Positions 50,353 to 63,700 of a stretch of 64,000 nucleotides of DNA are shown here, piece after piece. The DNA is from Zygnema circumcarinatum (Eukaryota > Streptophyta > Zygnematophyceae > Zygnematales > Zygnemataceae): contig CM074815.1 in NCBI GenBank assembly GCA_037447605.1, forward strand, positions 38,133-102,132. Reading direction: 5' to 3'. The first letter of the stretch is position 1, and each line of letters opens with the position of its first letter. The position numbers and the translations under genes were made by a program. The notes under the pieces were generated by a model. The model was not told where the DNA came from and did no database searches. It saw nothing but the letters and a program-made list of their open reading frames with translations.

Positions 50353-53300
50353 ATGGAAGATGGCGAGGGCGGTCTTCAAGACTTCGATTTTGAGCAGGGA
50401 CTTGAAAGCAGGCCTGCGCCAGAAACCCAAAAGGTTCCTTCCGCCATACAAGGGACGCAAGCACAGACTGAGAAGCGAACGCCGTATCGAAGGAATTTCC
50501 GTCAAACTGTTTGTCGCCACTGGTTGAGAGGGCTTTGTATGAAGGGCAATGACTGCGGCTTCTTGCATCAGTATGACAAGAGCCGCATGCCAGTGTGCCG
50601 ATTCTTTGCAAAGTGGGGAGAGTGCCGGGAGCCAGATTGCTTTTTCAAGCACACCAATGAAGACGTCAAGGAGTGTAATATGTACGTGGACCTTTTTATC
50701 TGCCGTTTAAAATATGACGTCCCTGCCGACAGGGGCAAGCGCTCGGGATTAGCTAGTACTGTTTGCTTTTAGGGTTGGTGCTTGGATGACGTTTACTTAT
50801 CTTGGTAGCATCTTCGAGTGTAGGTTTTTTCTTTGTAATTACGCAAACAGCTGGTTGTGATGAATAAGGAGCTCTTGTACTCTGCTGTGCAATTACGAAG
50901 AAGACTGGAGTTGCAGGATTTGCAGAATTTGCAGGAGCCAAATTTTGTATAGGCTATTGTCAGTGTGTGGCTATTGTTGGGATTGTGATGTTGTAGGTTA
51001 AGGTAGATACGACAATTTAGGGGATTTTACTGCAAAATGTCAAGATAGGTGAATGCTGGAACGATAGCTACAGTACGAGCTGGAAGCTGCAGCTGGAACG
51101 GGTGGACGCGCCCGATTTGCTGCTAGTTCCATGTTTTCAAATGCTTGCGATTTTCAGAAAGGCTTTGCAATGTTTAGGATCGATTTCACTCTGTAGATTG
51201 CGTTTTAGGAAAAGATTGTTTGCTTTTAGGAAGATCAAATTACTTTGTCGAAAGCTCGTTCACGAAAGAGCGGTAGCCAAAAGCCAGTGGTAGGTTTTTA
51301 TCTGAAAGTTTGCTAGAAGAGCTGCTATAGTGCTTCGAAGATGTATCTTGTGCGTAGTCTGGAAATCGCCAATAATGGATTGTCCAGGAAGTTTTGTGAT
51401 AGTTATAGGTTTCCTATAGCCGCTGCAACCTTCTTCCGGCCTGTGGGGAGGAATCCGTATTCATATTCAATGAAATTGGAATGCTTCTGGCTTGATGGAG
51501 ATTGGCTGATGACTTCTTGTTTGCACGATGATCGAGGATGCTTTTGCTCAGGCTATGGCACAATCCTTCATCCTTCAAAAAGCGCTTATAATTGCCCTAA
51601 CCCACTTCTTTTTTGAGTGCATCAGATCAAGGCTGGAAGCCTTTCTGGAAATATCCAAGTATAATAGAATGGAGTTGATCCCTGAGGGCGGGTGGAGGGG
51701 CAGTGATAGTTTATAGGGAATAACACCACATACTGTCGCAGCTTCATTGGTTGAGTCGCTCTGACTAGAGCATTTCTTCTCGTTAGAAAGTGTGCATTTG
51801 AAGGATCGGGTTAGTGTGGAAACTTTGTTTTAAGTTCTAGAGGTGACGTATAGTTTATGTTTGTGAAGAAGCATGCTGACTGTCGCTAAGTGCTGCTATG
51901 CCAGGTACAAGCTAGGCTTTTGTCCCAATGGGCCTGAGTGTCGGTACCGCCATTTGAAGCTGCCAGGACCACCACCTCCAGCAGAGCAGCATTTGCCAAG
52001 GTTGCAGCATCGCACATACCCTAATGGCGGCTATCACCGCCCGAAGCACGTTGACAATCAGCAGGACCAGGGAGGATATGAAGCTCCAGGAAGCCATGGA
52101 TATGTCTTTGCCAGTCAAGGCTTACAGGACCTGGCAACAATGCCTGCAGAGTCGGGTCTGCGAGGTGACCAAATCTCCTCTGTGCAGCCTAATAAGGTGG
52201 AAGCAGCAGGAGGAGGAGCCGCAGTGAAGCGCCCAAGAGGTCAGGAAGAGCAATCTCAGCCGGCTGCGCTGCGAGTGCAGGAGACGATGCAACAGCAACA
52301 GCAACTTGAGCTGCAGGCGCAAATCCCAGAGTTTAGTTCGGAATCAGTTCCTCTACCTTCGGGAGTGTCCAGGTAAGCATTTTCTTGTTGTATTTTTTGT
52401 CTCAGCATCTGAAACATCTAGTCCTCTCTACCGCCGTTTGGATGCATTGGTAACAGGAAATGCTACACAAAAGGCGTTCTCAACTGCTTTGCAATCGAGC
52501 ATGCTGACTTAGGTTGCCTGCGCTGTGTGAACTGCAGATATTTCATTGTGAAGAGCAATAACATTGAAAACTTAGACCTTTCCGTGAAGCGCGGCCTTTG
52601 GGCTACGCATCGGAATAACGAGTCGCGATTGAACGACGCCTATGATACATGCGACAATGTCATTCTCATCTTTTCAGTGAATGAAACTCGCCACTTTCAG
52701 GTCAGCTCAAACCTACCACCCCACTGGATTTGACGACCGCGTGGATGTACGTTCTTGATTTCTCCCGTTTATATAATTGTCCAGTTAGGCTTTTCTTTTT
52801 TTGCATACAAGAACGCTATCTGACCAGACAAAGGAGAATGTAGACTGTGGAAGTGGTTGCTGTTTGAGAGAGGGAAATTTGACGCGTACGTTCTGCTGGT
52901 TGACATCAGGGATGCGCCAAAATGATGTCCAAAATTGGAGGAGCTGTCGTTGGAGCAGGCTGGAAATACGCAAATGGAACGGCGCATTACGGTCGCAATT
53001 TCCGCATTAAATGGCTTAAGGTTTTTTCCTGCCTCGTTTCACTCCCGCTCCTGCTGGGAACTTTGCAATGTTTCATTCTATGAACTTATAACTGAAAATC
53101 TCTTGAAATCAGTGTCTCTCTTGTTTGGAACGTAGGCTGAAATCACTCTAAAAGCATTTTGTAGAGTGTGGGACTGTTTTTTGTTACTGCGCTGCTTTTG
53201 GGTGTCATCACTGGTTGGACATATTCAAAGCTTCGACAATCCTCTAAATTTGACTGGTTTTGGTGATTTGCAGCTTTGCCAACTTTCATTTCAGAAGACT

Positions 53301-54965
53301 CGTCATTTACGCAATCCGTACAATGAAGATCTCCCTGTAAAGGTAAGTTAAACGCTGTTCTTGAGACCATTTGCAACTGAATTACTTTTCTATCATTTAT
53401 ATTTGCGCCCCTTGTGTCCAATTTGCTGCAGCAAAAGCATTCAGTTTTGCACTCTGAGACTGATTGTTTTTCTCTCTTTGGGCGCAAGCAGATCAGCAGA
53501 GATTGTCAAGAACTTGAGCCGACTGTCGGACAACACCTTGCGAAGCTCTTGTATTTGGAGCCTGACAGCGATCTGATGGTGAGTGTTTGCTGATGACTTA
53601 TTCAGCCTCCATTGCAGCTTCTCTTTCAGCGTTAATTCGGTTGATGCAAGCGGAACAATGTATGAACGACTAAACAAACATAAAAACTGTAACCTAAGAA
53701 GATCCAATGTTTGCGTGTGACAGGCTGTTGCAAAGAGCTGTGAAGCTGCGCACGAAGAGGAGGCTACAAAAAGTGGTGCCGCAGGTCGTTCTGACGTGGA
53801 AGATGCTAAAATTGTTCCGTTTGAGGACGGAGAAGGAGAGGAAGAAAGCAGTGGAGAGGAGGAGGACGAGGAAGATGAAGACGCCAATAGCAGAGAGCAA
53901 CAACCCGGCTCTATGGGAAGGGGCCAAACATGGTACGGAGGCCGAGGGAGAGCTCCTGTGGGGAGAGGCTATGCCGCCCCCCAAAACCCCCACCATCCTG
54001 GGGAAGCCTTCCGAATGCCTCCTGGCGGTCCAACTACCAACTTTGGAGGCATGCCGGAGGAGCCTTTCCGTAACCCCATGGCAGGTCCGGGGCACACCTT
54101 CCCTCCTTTAAGACCGACACATCCCGGATTCGGAAACGGCAGACCAGAATTTCCCAGACCCAATTTCGGTGGGCCGGGCCCACACTTTCAGGGTCCGGAC
54201 TTTGTAGGGCGTAATTTTCCCCGCCCGGATTTTCCTGTGGGAGAATTCCCCCCCCGGCTGCCCTTTGCTGGGCCAGGTCCAGACTATGGGCCTCGACCAG
54301 AGTTTCCGGGTCCGGGCTTTCCTGGACCTGATTTCGGGCCCGGTGAGTTCGGATCTCAGAGGGGGTATGGAGGAATGATGATGCCGAGAGGTCGCAGTAT
54401 GGGGTTCAGAGGCCCCGGACCTGCTGGAATGTTCCCTTCGGGAGGTCCAGGATTTATGGGGCCTGGGGGTTATGGGCCGTCGTTTATGGGTCCTGGTGGG
54501 ACGCCTGTGCAGCAGCACATGGGAGGGGAGAGGGGAGGAGGAGCTATGGGCAGTCAAGGATTGCGTCCACCCATGGCGTCTGGGAGGGGAGGGATGGGGT
54601 TCAGACCCCCTTTCCTCCCTAGCGGGCGCGGTGGGGCTGGAAGGGAGTCTCCCCTCTCGGGTGAAGAAGTGGAGAAGAGCTCTAAGGGGCAGCAACCCAG
54701 TAGGAACACACCTGTAGAGAGTACGGACAGGCAGGCAGCACACCACCCGAGTCGACGGAGGCGCGACGAAGAGGAGGGGCAGAGTGAAGACGAGGCCCCA
54801 AGGAGGTCTCGGCATAAACGGGGGAGGAGGGCATGGGAGGAGGAGGACGAGGAGGAGGAGATGGGGTGGGACGACTATGCAGAGGGGGCAGATCCATGGG
54901 AAGCAGCGAGGCAGGCCGAGACCGCTGCTGATGCCAACAATGGAGAAGACAATGTAGATTATTGA
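50353..54965 (+). CDS. CPSF30: CPSF30 with YTH domain (cleavage and polyadenylation factor, long form)
   Basis: Zinc-finger subunit of the mRNA 3'-end processing complex. The plant long form adds a YTH domain that reads N6-methyladenosine. Exons: 50353-50681, 51905-52372, 52538-52700, 52910-53020, 53274-53342, 53492-53578, 53724-54965; 823 codons, phases consistent. Three CCCH fingers: CRHWLRGLCMKGNDCGFLH, CRFFAKWGECREPDCFFKH and CNMYKLGFCPNGPECRYRH, the third spanning the first splice. After a Gln-rich linker the YTH domain runs from about residue 266 (RYFIVKSNN) to about 390. Likely cage tryptophans are W287 (KRGLWATH) and W338 (GAGWKYANGT). The tail is acidic, then very rich in Gly-Pro-Phe, and ends with RRSRHKRGRRAWEEEDEEEE. 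The 1.2-kb first intron is the longest in the gene and could hold an early poly(A) site giving a short isoform, as in Arabidopsis; this is not shown here. Confidence 0.96.
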
Positions 54966-56275
54966 AGAAGGCCAGGCGTCGAGTAGGACTATGTTTGAGT
55001 TTAGTTTAGTTCGTAGATTAATTGTGGCTTTGATGGGTAGAGACGGTGGCAATCCGGCGCACGCGTCGTTCATGTCGATGGATCACCCTTTCCCTCCCGC
55101 TTCCTAGAAACCCTAAAATTTTTAACTTCTGTTGTCGGCCAGGCGGATTCAGTTTTTCCATTAGCTGACAGACTCTCCAATGGCTTATTCTCCGGCAGGC
55201 GGCAGGCTCGGATTGGATGTAAATTGCTGATCCATTATTTCTCCTGAGCGTACAGTAGATGGAAAATTTGCTTTAGTAGCTGTTAGACTCATGTGCTCCA
55301 TCCATGTCCATTTGTTGCCAGGAGCACACCAGTACACATGCGGCGTCGGCTGGGCTGTGAATGGAGTGTGGCATGTCTCACATTTATTGTATATTGAGCG
55401 TGAAGAAAAGGCTCCCCCATATATATATATCTATTTTTTTTATGTTTCCATGCATTTACCTGTGCGCGCCTCTACATGAAGCTGTTTGTGAAAAACGTCG
55501 CTTGCTTCTTTATGAAAATGTGGACATTGCTCATGTCGAGATTCTGTGGCAAATTTAATTTTATTGTCGTGTACAATGCCTGTGGCCTATTCACTACCTC
55601 CCCTCTCCGCAGCTCTGTTTCCCACAGCGTTTACATTGACTACTGTAAATTGACTTCCTTTTTTCCTGTAGCTCGGATCATTTAATGCAACCGGCCCTGA
55701 CAAGTCTGACAGGCCCTATTGCGGTGCGATCAAATTGAAGGAATGCGCAAAAAAGAGCGGGGCAGCATTTCTTGCCAGCAATCGGTGCTTCGTTCGAGTT
55801 GCCCCCCCAATTTGTTAGAGCACGCTCCTCCGACTTCTCACAATTGCTTTGTGTCTTATTCACTCCTTTCTTGAATAAAAGTTCATACTTACAAACACCT
55901 CGAAAATAATCAAAAAATTTCCGCAGGAACGTACATCACTCTCTTCCTATCCTCTCACTGATATGCTAAAAGGCTACAGTACCAAGCGAAAAATACCAAC
56001 AATAAAAAAAAACATAACATCGTTAGCTTCAGACTTGCCCAATATCTTATGGCTGACTGAAGCTCTCAATAGAGATCTGACAGGGAATGCTCATTATCCT
56101 CAACGAACAGAATCCCCCCAAAAAGCTAAGAATCCTGCTGTGCCTCACGAGTGGGAGGAAGCGAACGAGAGCCACCTTAAAAAGAGTTCTTACAGTTCAA
56201 AGTTCCCTACACAGGCGTCTAAAAATTTACATTCCTGCGCCATCTAACATGCCTGCTACTATAAGCAACGTGCGC
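54966..56275. other. Convergent intergenic region (CPSF30 / DUF300 gene)
   Basis: This is 1.3 kb of 3' flank of two converging genes. AT-rich patches and a short (AT)n run near 55420 are present. No gene or RNA was recognised. Confidence 0.5.
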
Positions 56276-59200
56276 CTACCTCTGGATGTGCCCCTCCTTG
56301 TTCACATCGTCGTCTCCCGCCAGGTCAACCTCATCCATCAGCATGCCATGGCCTGGAGACGAATGCCTTCTCGCCTTCGTCAAATGAGTCTCTTCACCGG
56401 CATCTGCTCCGCTTGTTCTCCGGCTGTCATCACTCCCACAAGCGCTGTTCTCACTCGGCCTTCGGCTCTCCCCTGGCGATTCAAAGGCTTTCGAGGAACC
56501 CCCCTCCCAATGCCCCACTATCACTGAACCTTCCACAGCAGACTCCTCTATGCCCCCAAAAGCAGGCGCTTTGCTTGACTTTGCTGCACCAGGAAGGGGC
56601 ATCCCTGGTAGTGGTCGCATGTCGTAGCCTCCATTATTTGTGAGCCCGGCGTTGTACAGAAGTGGCCCTTTCATGCCCACCCTAGTCTCTGACATAGCGA
56701 CGGAAGATCCTACCAGGAGCTCATCTGGATGTGAATTCAGGCTCACGTTCCGTGATACCGGATTTGAGCCACCATTAGAGGAGTAGTCGTCCAAGAGACC
56801 TCCCCCTCCAGTTAGTTTATGTTGCCGTCTGAGAGTGTCCATCTCTTGGCCTGCCGAGCCATAGCATTCTCATTTCGAAATGAGGACTGCATCAGCATGG
56901 CAGCTTAATTCCCATATGCATAGGAGGCTTTTCCTCAGTGGTTCTTAAGCAGACCATCCAAACATGATCTATACACACCATAAGCAACGAACGCTGCAGA
57001 GGTGTCTGCAAATAAACTTCATTGCATGACTGATAACACTTGATTTCCTAAATAAGATTATTGAGCCCATCTCCAGAACGATCCAAGGCAGCACACAGTG
57101 TTTGAGGATCCCATCTCCAACCCCTTCCCAAGCATGTCAACGGCGCCAGTTCGAATAGGAATCATGATCCTCAAAATCACATCATTATAGATTAAAAAAT
57201 CACCTATCAACAACCACATGGAAACTCTAGAAAGTAAAATTAAGGCCCATAATGTTGTAACCCACCTGTCGGAACAAAGGTTCGAGTACGATAACGGCGA
57301 GGAGCCTCCTGAGCCCCGTCACTATAGAGGACGTAGTCGTGATAAGTAGGAGCAAACTGGACAACGTCCAACGGCGAGATTCCCAAACGTCAACGATATC
57401 AACGGATGAATGAGGGATTGGTTTGTAGAAGCGCTACAGCAAAATATTGGAAAGGAAATTCTCTGTCGCATAGAACAAGCCCGTGTGCGGTCTACTACAA
57501 GCGCGATTCATTTAATGGGAAGGTTAAGAAGTGTGTGGACACAAAACATATGCTGTTGTCAGTGATGCACAAAGTTACAGGATAGATTCCAATAGGCAAA
57601 GCCGTGTGAATGATCAAGTTACTGACCTGATGTACAGTGTCGTTGATTACGTCCCCGAAGTTAATGGCATGAGAGATGCTGCAAGTAAGCCCGCTTCCTT
57701 CACCAACATTTGCTTCCATGTATTGCTTGTGAGGAAACGCATAAAGGAATCCCACAGCAGCCAGCGCCATCTCGAAGCAGATGAGCAAATTCTGCAGGTC
57801 TGCTGCATCACGATCGCTGCTCACCACTCCTGCTTCAGACAGCAGGAACACTACAACTCCCTGGAACACAAAGAACACGAAACAAGCAAATATGTGTGTA
57901 CGCCCTTGGATGCGAGCAGCAGGTGAGACAGCTAGGAGGGAAAGGAGACGAAGATTCAAGGACTGAATCTCACGACAATTGGCTGTGTCGTACAAAGAAC
58001 AAGAAGCAGTCATGCAAAAACTTTGACAGTACAGTATGTTCGACCTTCTTTACATTAACCATTACAAGTCGCCAGTGAAATAGAACATCAATATAATAAG
58101 CAGCCTGAAGAATTTCTGTCCAAACAATAACATACCTGCCAGTATGTAAGGAACACCACAGATTTGATGATGAGGAACTTGGGGATGGGCTTAAATGGCC
58201 GTAATAAATCTTTACAGGCTACATAGAAGAGAATAAGGCTATACACTGCCATAGAATAGGAGACCATGTAGACAAGCGTGATGTACAGATAGCCTTGTTT
58301 GGGACTGAAGTTTCCGTCTTCATACTTCCCGTATGAGAAAAGCACAAGACACAAGGTGGCCAGGATGGGCTTTAGGAAGACAAATTGAAGGCACCCCTGC
58401 TTACAACGACGGATGAACCTCCTGATAAAGGCACACGCACAGAGGGGTACATTTTTGGAGTTAGCTGTGATATGAAGTACACAGACAGCATACACAAGGT
58501 TGTAGCTTTCAGTTAGCACGTGTTGATTCCAGTTGAAGGAAGGTAAGAAGAAAGCAAGCGCTTTACATCTGAAAGATAAAGCATTTCGGCTTGATTTCAC
58601 CGCTTCTATTGGACGCAAGGCTTACCCATCAAGAGGAATAGCTGGTAGGCAGCACGTCATAAGAAAATATGAAGGCTTCAAAAGACGGCCATGAAGACTT
58701 GTTACCACGGCTCCAGGTCCCCCCACCCACGACAGACACAACGATAAAAAATTGTATATCACCCACGCTTCATACCTGAAAGAGGAGTAATTTATAAGAA
58801 TAGAAATAAGCAATAGTCAGGCACTTGCAGTACACAAACGAGCCAAAAGCCAAGTGCTTTAAAATCTAAAATCTCCCAACAGTTTGAGTGCGATATATGC
58901 TTTAGGTTAATGCCGCTACTTGAACGCATTTTCCTGCGGACCCAGTGAAGAGCTAGCTGCGAACTTGAAGAAAACAATCACGAATTGCTGTTCTTTGAAC
59001 ATTGTGAAAGGGCCATGTACAAGACAGATTGGGGTCAGCAAGAGAAGAAAAGAGCAGAATTGAACGAGAGAAGCAGAGAACCACACAGGATGGAGGCTAG
59101 AGAGAGCTTACACATCCCGAATGGTATTGAACCATATTGCTTCATCCGCAAAAACGAGAGCCAAGAAGGACATAGTGCCGTACACCTGCAAGGACCAGCC

Positions 59201-59744
59201 ATGCCGTACTTGAAAATGCTCAATGCACCCACCTGCGCACCTAAATACTTTGCTTGACAAAACTCCTGTGCATTTAAGTATCAATAATCTTTCACTAATC
59301 TCTAGTAAATCGACGAGGGTCACACAAAAATGCATATTAATCAAACTAATATGCATGCGACCGTTGGTGCGCACTCCAAACCATCACGCATATTGCTGGC
59401 TGAAACTCTGCAGTTAAACGGCTTACAATTAACAGACACTACTGCATTGAAGTTCACTTCTTGATTCAAAAACCTTCGCTTACCCGTGAAATCAAGAGCA
59501 TTAAAAGCAGTAGGAATCAACTTGTAATCAGCTATAGAACAGAACGGCAATGTAAGCAAACTTATCAACTCCAGATGGTACTTACAGGAACCATAAATAT
59601 GATGCGAACAATATATCGCTGATATGTTGGCTCGGTATAGTTCCTCAAATGCATCAGAATTTGCCATGCCGTGAGTGCAACCGAGAAGCATGTGCATAAC
59701 AACGCGACAAGGCAGGCAACGATGCCCGCCAAAGACGTATTCAT
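56276..59744 (-). CDS. LAZ1-like: DUF300/TMEM184 (OST-alpha-like, LAZ1 family) membrane protein
   Basis: Multispanning protein of the organic solute transporter Ost-alpha/TMEM184C family; plant LAZ1 members act in vacuole function and cell death. Seven minus-strand exons: 59744-59586, 59185-59112, 58775-58626, 58421-58136, 57860-57627, 57356-57266, 56850-56276; 523 codons (522 residues), phases consistent. Motifs in order: TIRDVYEAWVIYNFLSLC, LKPSYFLM, GRFIRRCKQG, QFVFLKPILATLCLVLFSYG, DGNFSPKQGYLY, YMVSYSMAVYSLILFYVACK, IIKSVVFLTYWQGVVVFLLS, CFEMALAAVGFLYAFPHKQY, APTYHDYVLYSDGA and RTFVPTGQEMDTLRR. The C-terminal 190 residues are soluble and Ser/Gly-rich with no known domain. The stop (TAG at 56276) could instead be read as a donor AG|GTAGGC, so a further exon is possible. 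Confidence 0.92.
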
Positions 59745-60717
59745 GATCGACAAAGGTCAGGGAGTGATACCAGTGGAATATCTAAAACGGTTTCCTCCCT
59801 TTCAAAGCTCTAACTGCAGCGATGATTGCTCGTTTCGACCACAAACAGAGCGAGTCTACCGTTGACAGTTGGCTGATTCAGAGTTAGACACTACAACAAG
59901 AGCTGAATATGAACATGATTTAGAACATCACGAACGTTGATAGAAAGCCAAGAGTTCCAGGCCATCCATCCTGCCCCAAGCACGACTGCTCCTTGGGAAT
60001 AGAAGTGTCTAAACGCTGTCCGAAATCCAAGCGGTTTGCTTCTGATGAGACTTCAATTCAATGATACAAGAAATCAAACAAAGAATTTTGAAAAATCTAA
60101 TGCTCGGCCCTCCCAATAATACAGCAATAGCGTCCGCTGCGGCAGCTGCAAGCTCGCAGAGAGAGAGAGTGAGAGAGAGAAGGGCCTTCTTCCTCGCAGC
60201 GTTTGGAGCGGCAAACAGGGACCGTACACAGGGCACCGCCTCCGTACCGTACGGTCTTACGCAAAAAGTAACATGACGTCACTCTGTGGGAGTCAAGGCC
60301 GGCGTGGGCTGTACGGTCGCCTGCAAGTGACGCACGGCGAGGCCGCTAGCTGAGGCAGCCAACCGGCGCCGCCCGTTTCGGGTACCGTACAGCCGAGGCA
60401 GCACGGCGTCGTACTATAGGTTGTACGAAGACACTCTGTGGGCGGCAGTACCAGGAGCGGGCGGCTGCGCGCACACCGCAAGATACATGTGTGGCCGTTC
60501 CGTCCCGTTGCGCCCGCCCGGACATGTGAGAATGTCGGCAGGTCCTGTCCGCTGCGACGAGGGAGGCCGCTCCTTGCGACACCTGGCAGACCGACCTGCG
60601 GGTTGGGGGGTGAGAGGGGGGAGAGAGAGAGTGAAAGAGGGGAGAGAGGGGGAGAAAGGGGAGAGGAGCGGGGGGAGGGCGAGGGAGGGAGAGAAGGAGA
60701 GGGAGAGAGTGGCGGCC
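59745..60717. promoter_or_regulatory. Divergent promoter of DUF300 gene (-) and PAS1 (+)
   Basis: GC-rich from about 60180. It contains GGGACCGTACAC (60218), CCGTACCGTACGG (about 60242-60254), TGTACGGTC (60310) and GGTACCGTACAG (60380). A palindromic TGACGTCA (CRE/TGA type) lies near 60274. A GA-rich leader fills 60605-60717 up to the PAS1 start. No gene is supported. Confidence 0.6.
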
Positions 60718-63700
60718 ATGGAGGCGAATGGAGGGAAGCGAGAGAGGCGGAGCGCAGCGGAGAAGAAAACGAAGAAGAAGGACAAGGAGTGAGTGCAGGC
60801 GGCCTTTAGCGTCAGGACGTATTGCTGTTCAGCCTTTAGGCTTTATTGTGTCGTTGAGCGATTGTCTTCTTTTTTTGTTTTCATTTTTTGTTTTGGTCTG
60901 AATTGCAGCCCTTTTTCATTTCTTGTCGTTTGACTCGCTCTAAAGCCGATCTCCTATTTAAGATAAATCATTTAAAATTTTAAAATCTACGTGGTATTCC
61001 ATTTTTCGGAGGGAATTTAATCTTCTGGATCGGCTTACATCTTGATTCTTAACATGGTAAGAAAATGCTGTTCTTTATGCAGAGCTCTTGAGGGAGTGCT
61101 GAAGGCAATGATGCGAGAGGGGGAGGGAGATTTCCCTTCTGATGGAGATCTTGTAAGCTCCTTCTTATTTTATTTTCATTTATGTTTACTTTGCTGTTGT
61201 CCACTCTTAAGGCTTTCAAGCTATTGGTTGTCTCATCAGTTATTGGATTTGTGTGGGGTTGTGAAGATGTAGAAAGTATGATCGGAGAAGCTCAGCAAAT
61301 GTGGCAATGTTATGGAGGCAGTCTTTATTAGTTTTACATCGAACAGTCCTCCTGTAATCTCCAGCTTCATTTATAGTTAATTCAATTTTTAGGCTTTTTA
61401 TCTAATAAGTTGCTGGCTCTAAGTCCTTGTCAAGTCGTGGGAGTGAAGGACGCTTTACGGTTCCATGCATTCACTTCAGGTGGTTTTCCACTACACGACA
61501 CGGACTGAGAGCGGAGCGGTGTGTGAATCCACCCGTGAAGAGCACGGAGGTGTGTTTCATTGACGAAAAAAAAAAAAAAAAAAAAAAACGAACTTATCTT
61601 CAAGATGGCCTTGTAGAGGGAGGTTCCCCTTTTTAAGCCCTAGGAACTCAAGCTGCGTCACGGCCTAAGCCTGAAAGTTTTTGATCCGATTATTAAGAAG
61701 CTCCCTGCCCTTGAGTGAAAAATGAGAAGGCTGATATCCTCACCAACTGTATGCTTACAATCAAGTCAACTAAAAAAGGCAAAAATATCAGGGAAGGGAA
61801 TTCCAAAGAAGGAGATATTGGGATCAACTCCGACAGTACCTGCATGGGAGTACGGCCTCTCCTTGATGCGCCCGAAAGAGATATCCATGGTCAGACTGCT
61901 GTCCCTTTTAAATTGATAAGCTTAGAAACTCGAAACCTGGAATTCAATGGCTTTTGAAAACTTGACTTTCCCGCAGCCTCTGAAACTCTGTACGGCACTA
62001 TGAACTATGCAAATTGCACAACTCTTGCGAATCATTTTAGAGACAAGAAAAAAAAAGAATCCCCACACACATCTACCACTCTCTGTTAAACGACTCATAC
62101 ACCCTAAAATGCAGCGAAATAATGAATAATGCAATAGTAATATTGAAATTTGAGTTTGGGTGTATGGAGGCAGCTGAAGGTAAACCCCGACGGCCACTAT
62201 GGCAGCCTGGAGTGCCAGGTGGCAGCTCCTGAGAACGTTCCAAAAGATGAAGTCCTCTTGTTTGAACTCGAGCTTTTGGGGGCGTATAAGGCGAAAGAAA
62301 TTTCCGGAGACGGGGGTGTCATTAAGCACGTGAGTGAGGATTTCTCTTGATATTTGAAAAGCAACCTCCAACGAGAAAGTTGGCAAACTCAATGTATAGA
62401 TTGCAACAAGTCCGAGAAAACATAATCCAAGCCTTAGAACTCTGACTGGTACGACATAGAGTTGTTTCTATGGCTTAAAGGCTATGGACGGTGGATGAAT
62501 ATGGCAAATGGACGCTAGGAGTCTTGGAATTCGGAAGTGGAAGCCTTAGGATCCTGAAATCCTATAACTCTTGAAACTCTAAACGTCATGGTAGTGTTTT
62601 GGCCATTGATTTTGGGCTGCAGGTGGTGAAGGAAGGAGGGGGGTGGGAGCAACCACGAGAACCCTATGAGGTGCTTGTGAGGCAAGTATGCTGCTATCAC
62701 TTTTATGATCGTAAGCACGGTAGCAACTTGTCACTTTCGCAGGGTTTTTTCCTGCACGAAAAGAAATTCCATTTGTACGGACTCTCTCGCCGAAGCGGGC
62801 TTTCCAAATACTCAGAAACTTGTGGATAAGACGTGCGAAATGATGTCCTTGGCACTAAACCGGCCTTCCTATCCCGTATTTATCAGACACTTAAATTTCT
62901 ATTTCCAGAGTCGAAGCACGAGTGTCCGGTGGGAATCCCTACTATTCTTCGCCACCTGATAGGCCCATCCACTTCACATTCGGGAAACATGAGGTAGGTA
63001 AAATGTTTCTATACTGATTACCTTGAGTATGTAGAAAACCTGTGTTTCAAGTGCTGCACAAACAGTGTTTTTCTAAGCAATCCCTCCGGCTATCCTCTCC
63101 ATTTCCCACCCCCATTCTCAACAACAGGAGCTTGCCTTAACTAAGTCGGGGCAGATTACTGTTCCGTGTGACCGATCCGTTTAACTATTTTCCGTGATAC
63201 TTTTCAGGTCCCACGTGGCTTAGAGGAGGGGGTAGCTTCAATGCTACGGAACGAGTCTGCGGTGCTCCATGTGAGCGGACAGCAGTACGTAGTGCCAGCT
63301 GGCATACTCCCAGCGCCACCAAATGATGTTACGGATGTGGAGTTTGCAGTGGACCTCGTTCAGATCATCCAGGTCAGCAAACGTAGCCATTGCAGAGCCA
63401 AGGGTTAAGATTTGTTTCCTCTCTCTCTTCTGTTCCTTCTAAGTATGGCATTCCGCTGATGGAGACGGGGAAGGTGGCAGGTTCGCGATGTGCTCGGCGA
63501 CGGGTCCGTGATCAAAAGGCGCATTCGTGACGGCAATGGTGGGCGCTTTTCTTCTGCCCGCACGTCATGCAACTGCTCGGACCCATCCTTCTCGTCAGTT
63601 GCTTCCTGCAAAGGGAAAGAGGGCGGAATGGGCTAGAGGGAGCAAGTGGGGGGTTGAGGACACAGAGAGAGAGAGAGAGAGTGAGAGCGAGAGAGAGTGT

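Noticed and set aside
54108-55073. 321-codon minus-strand frame opposite the last CPSF30 exon
   Set aside because: Antisense shadow of the Gly-Pro-rich tail; the plus-strand frame continues a recognised protein.
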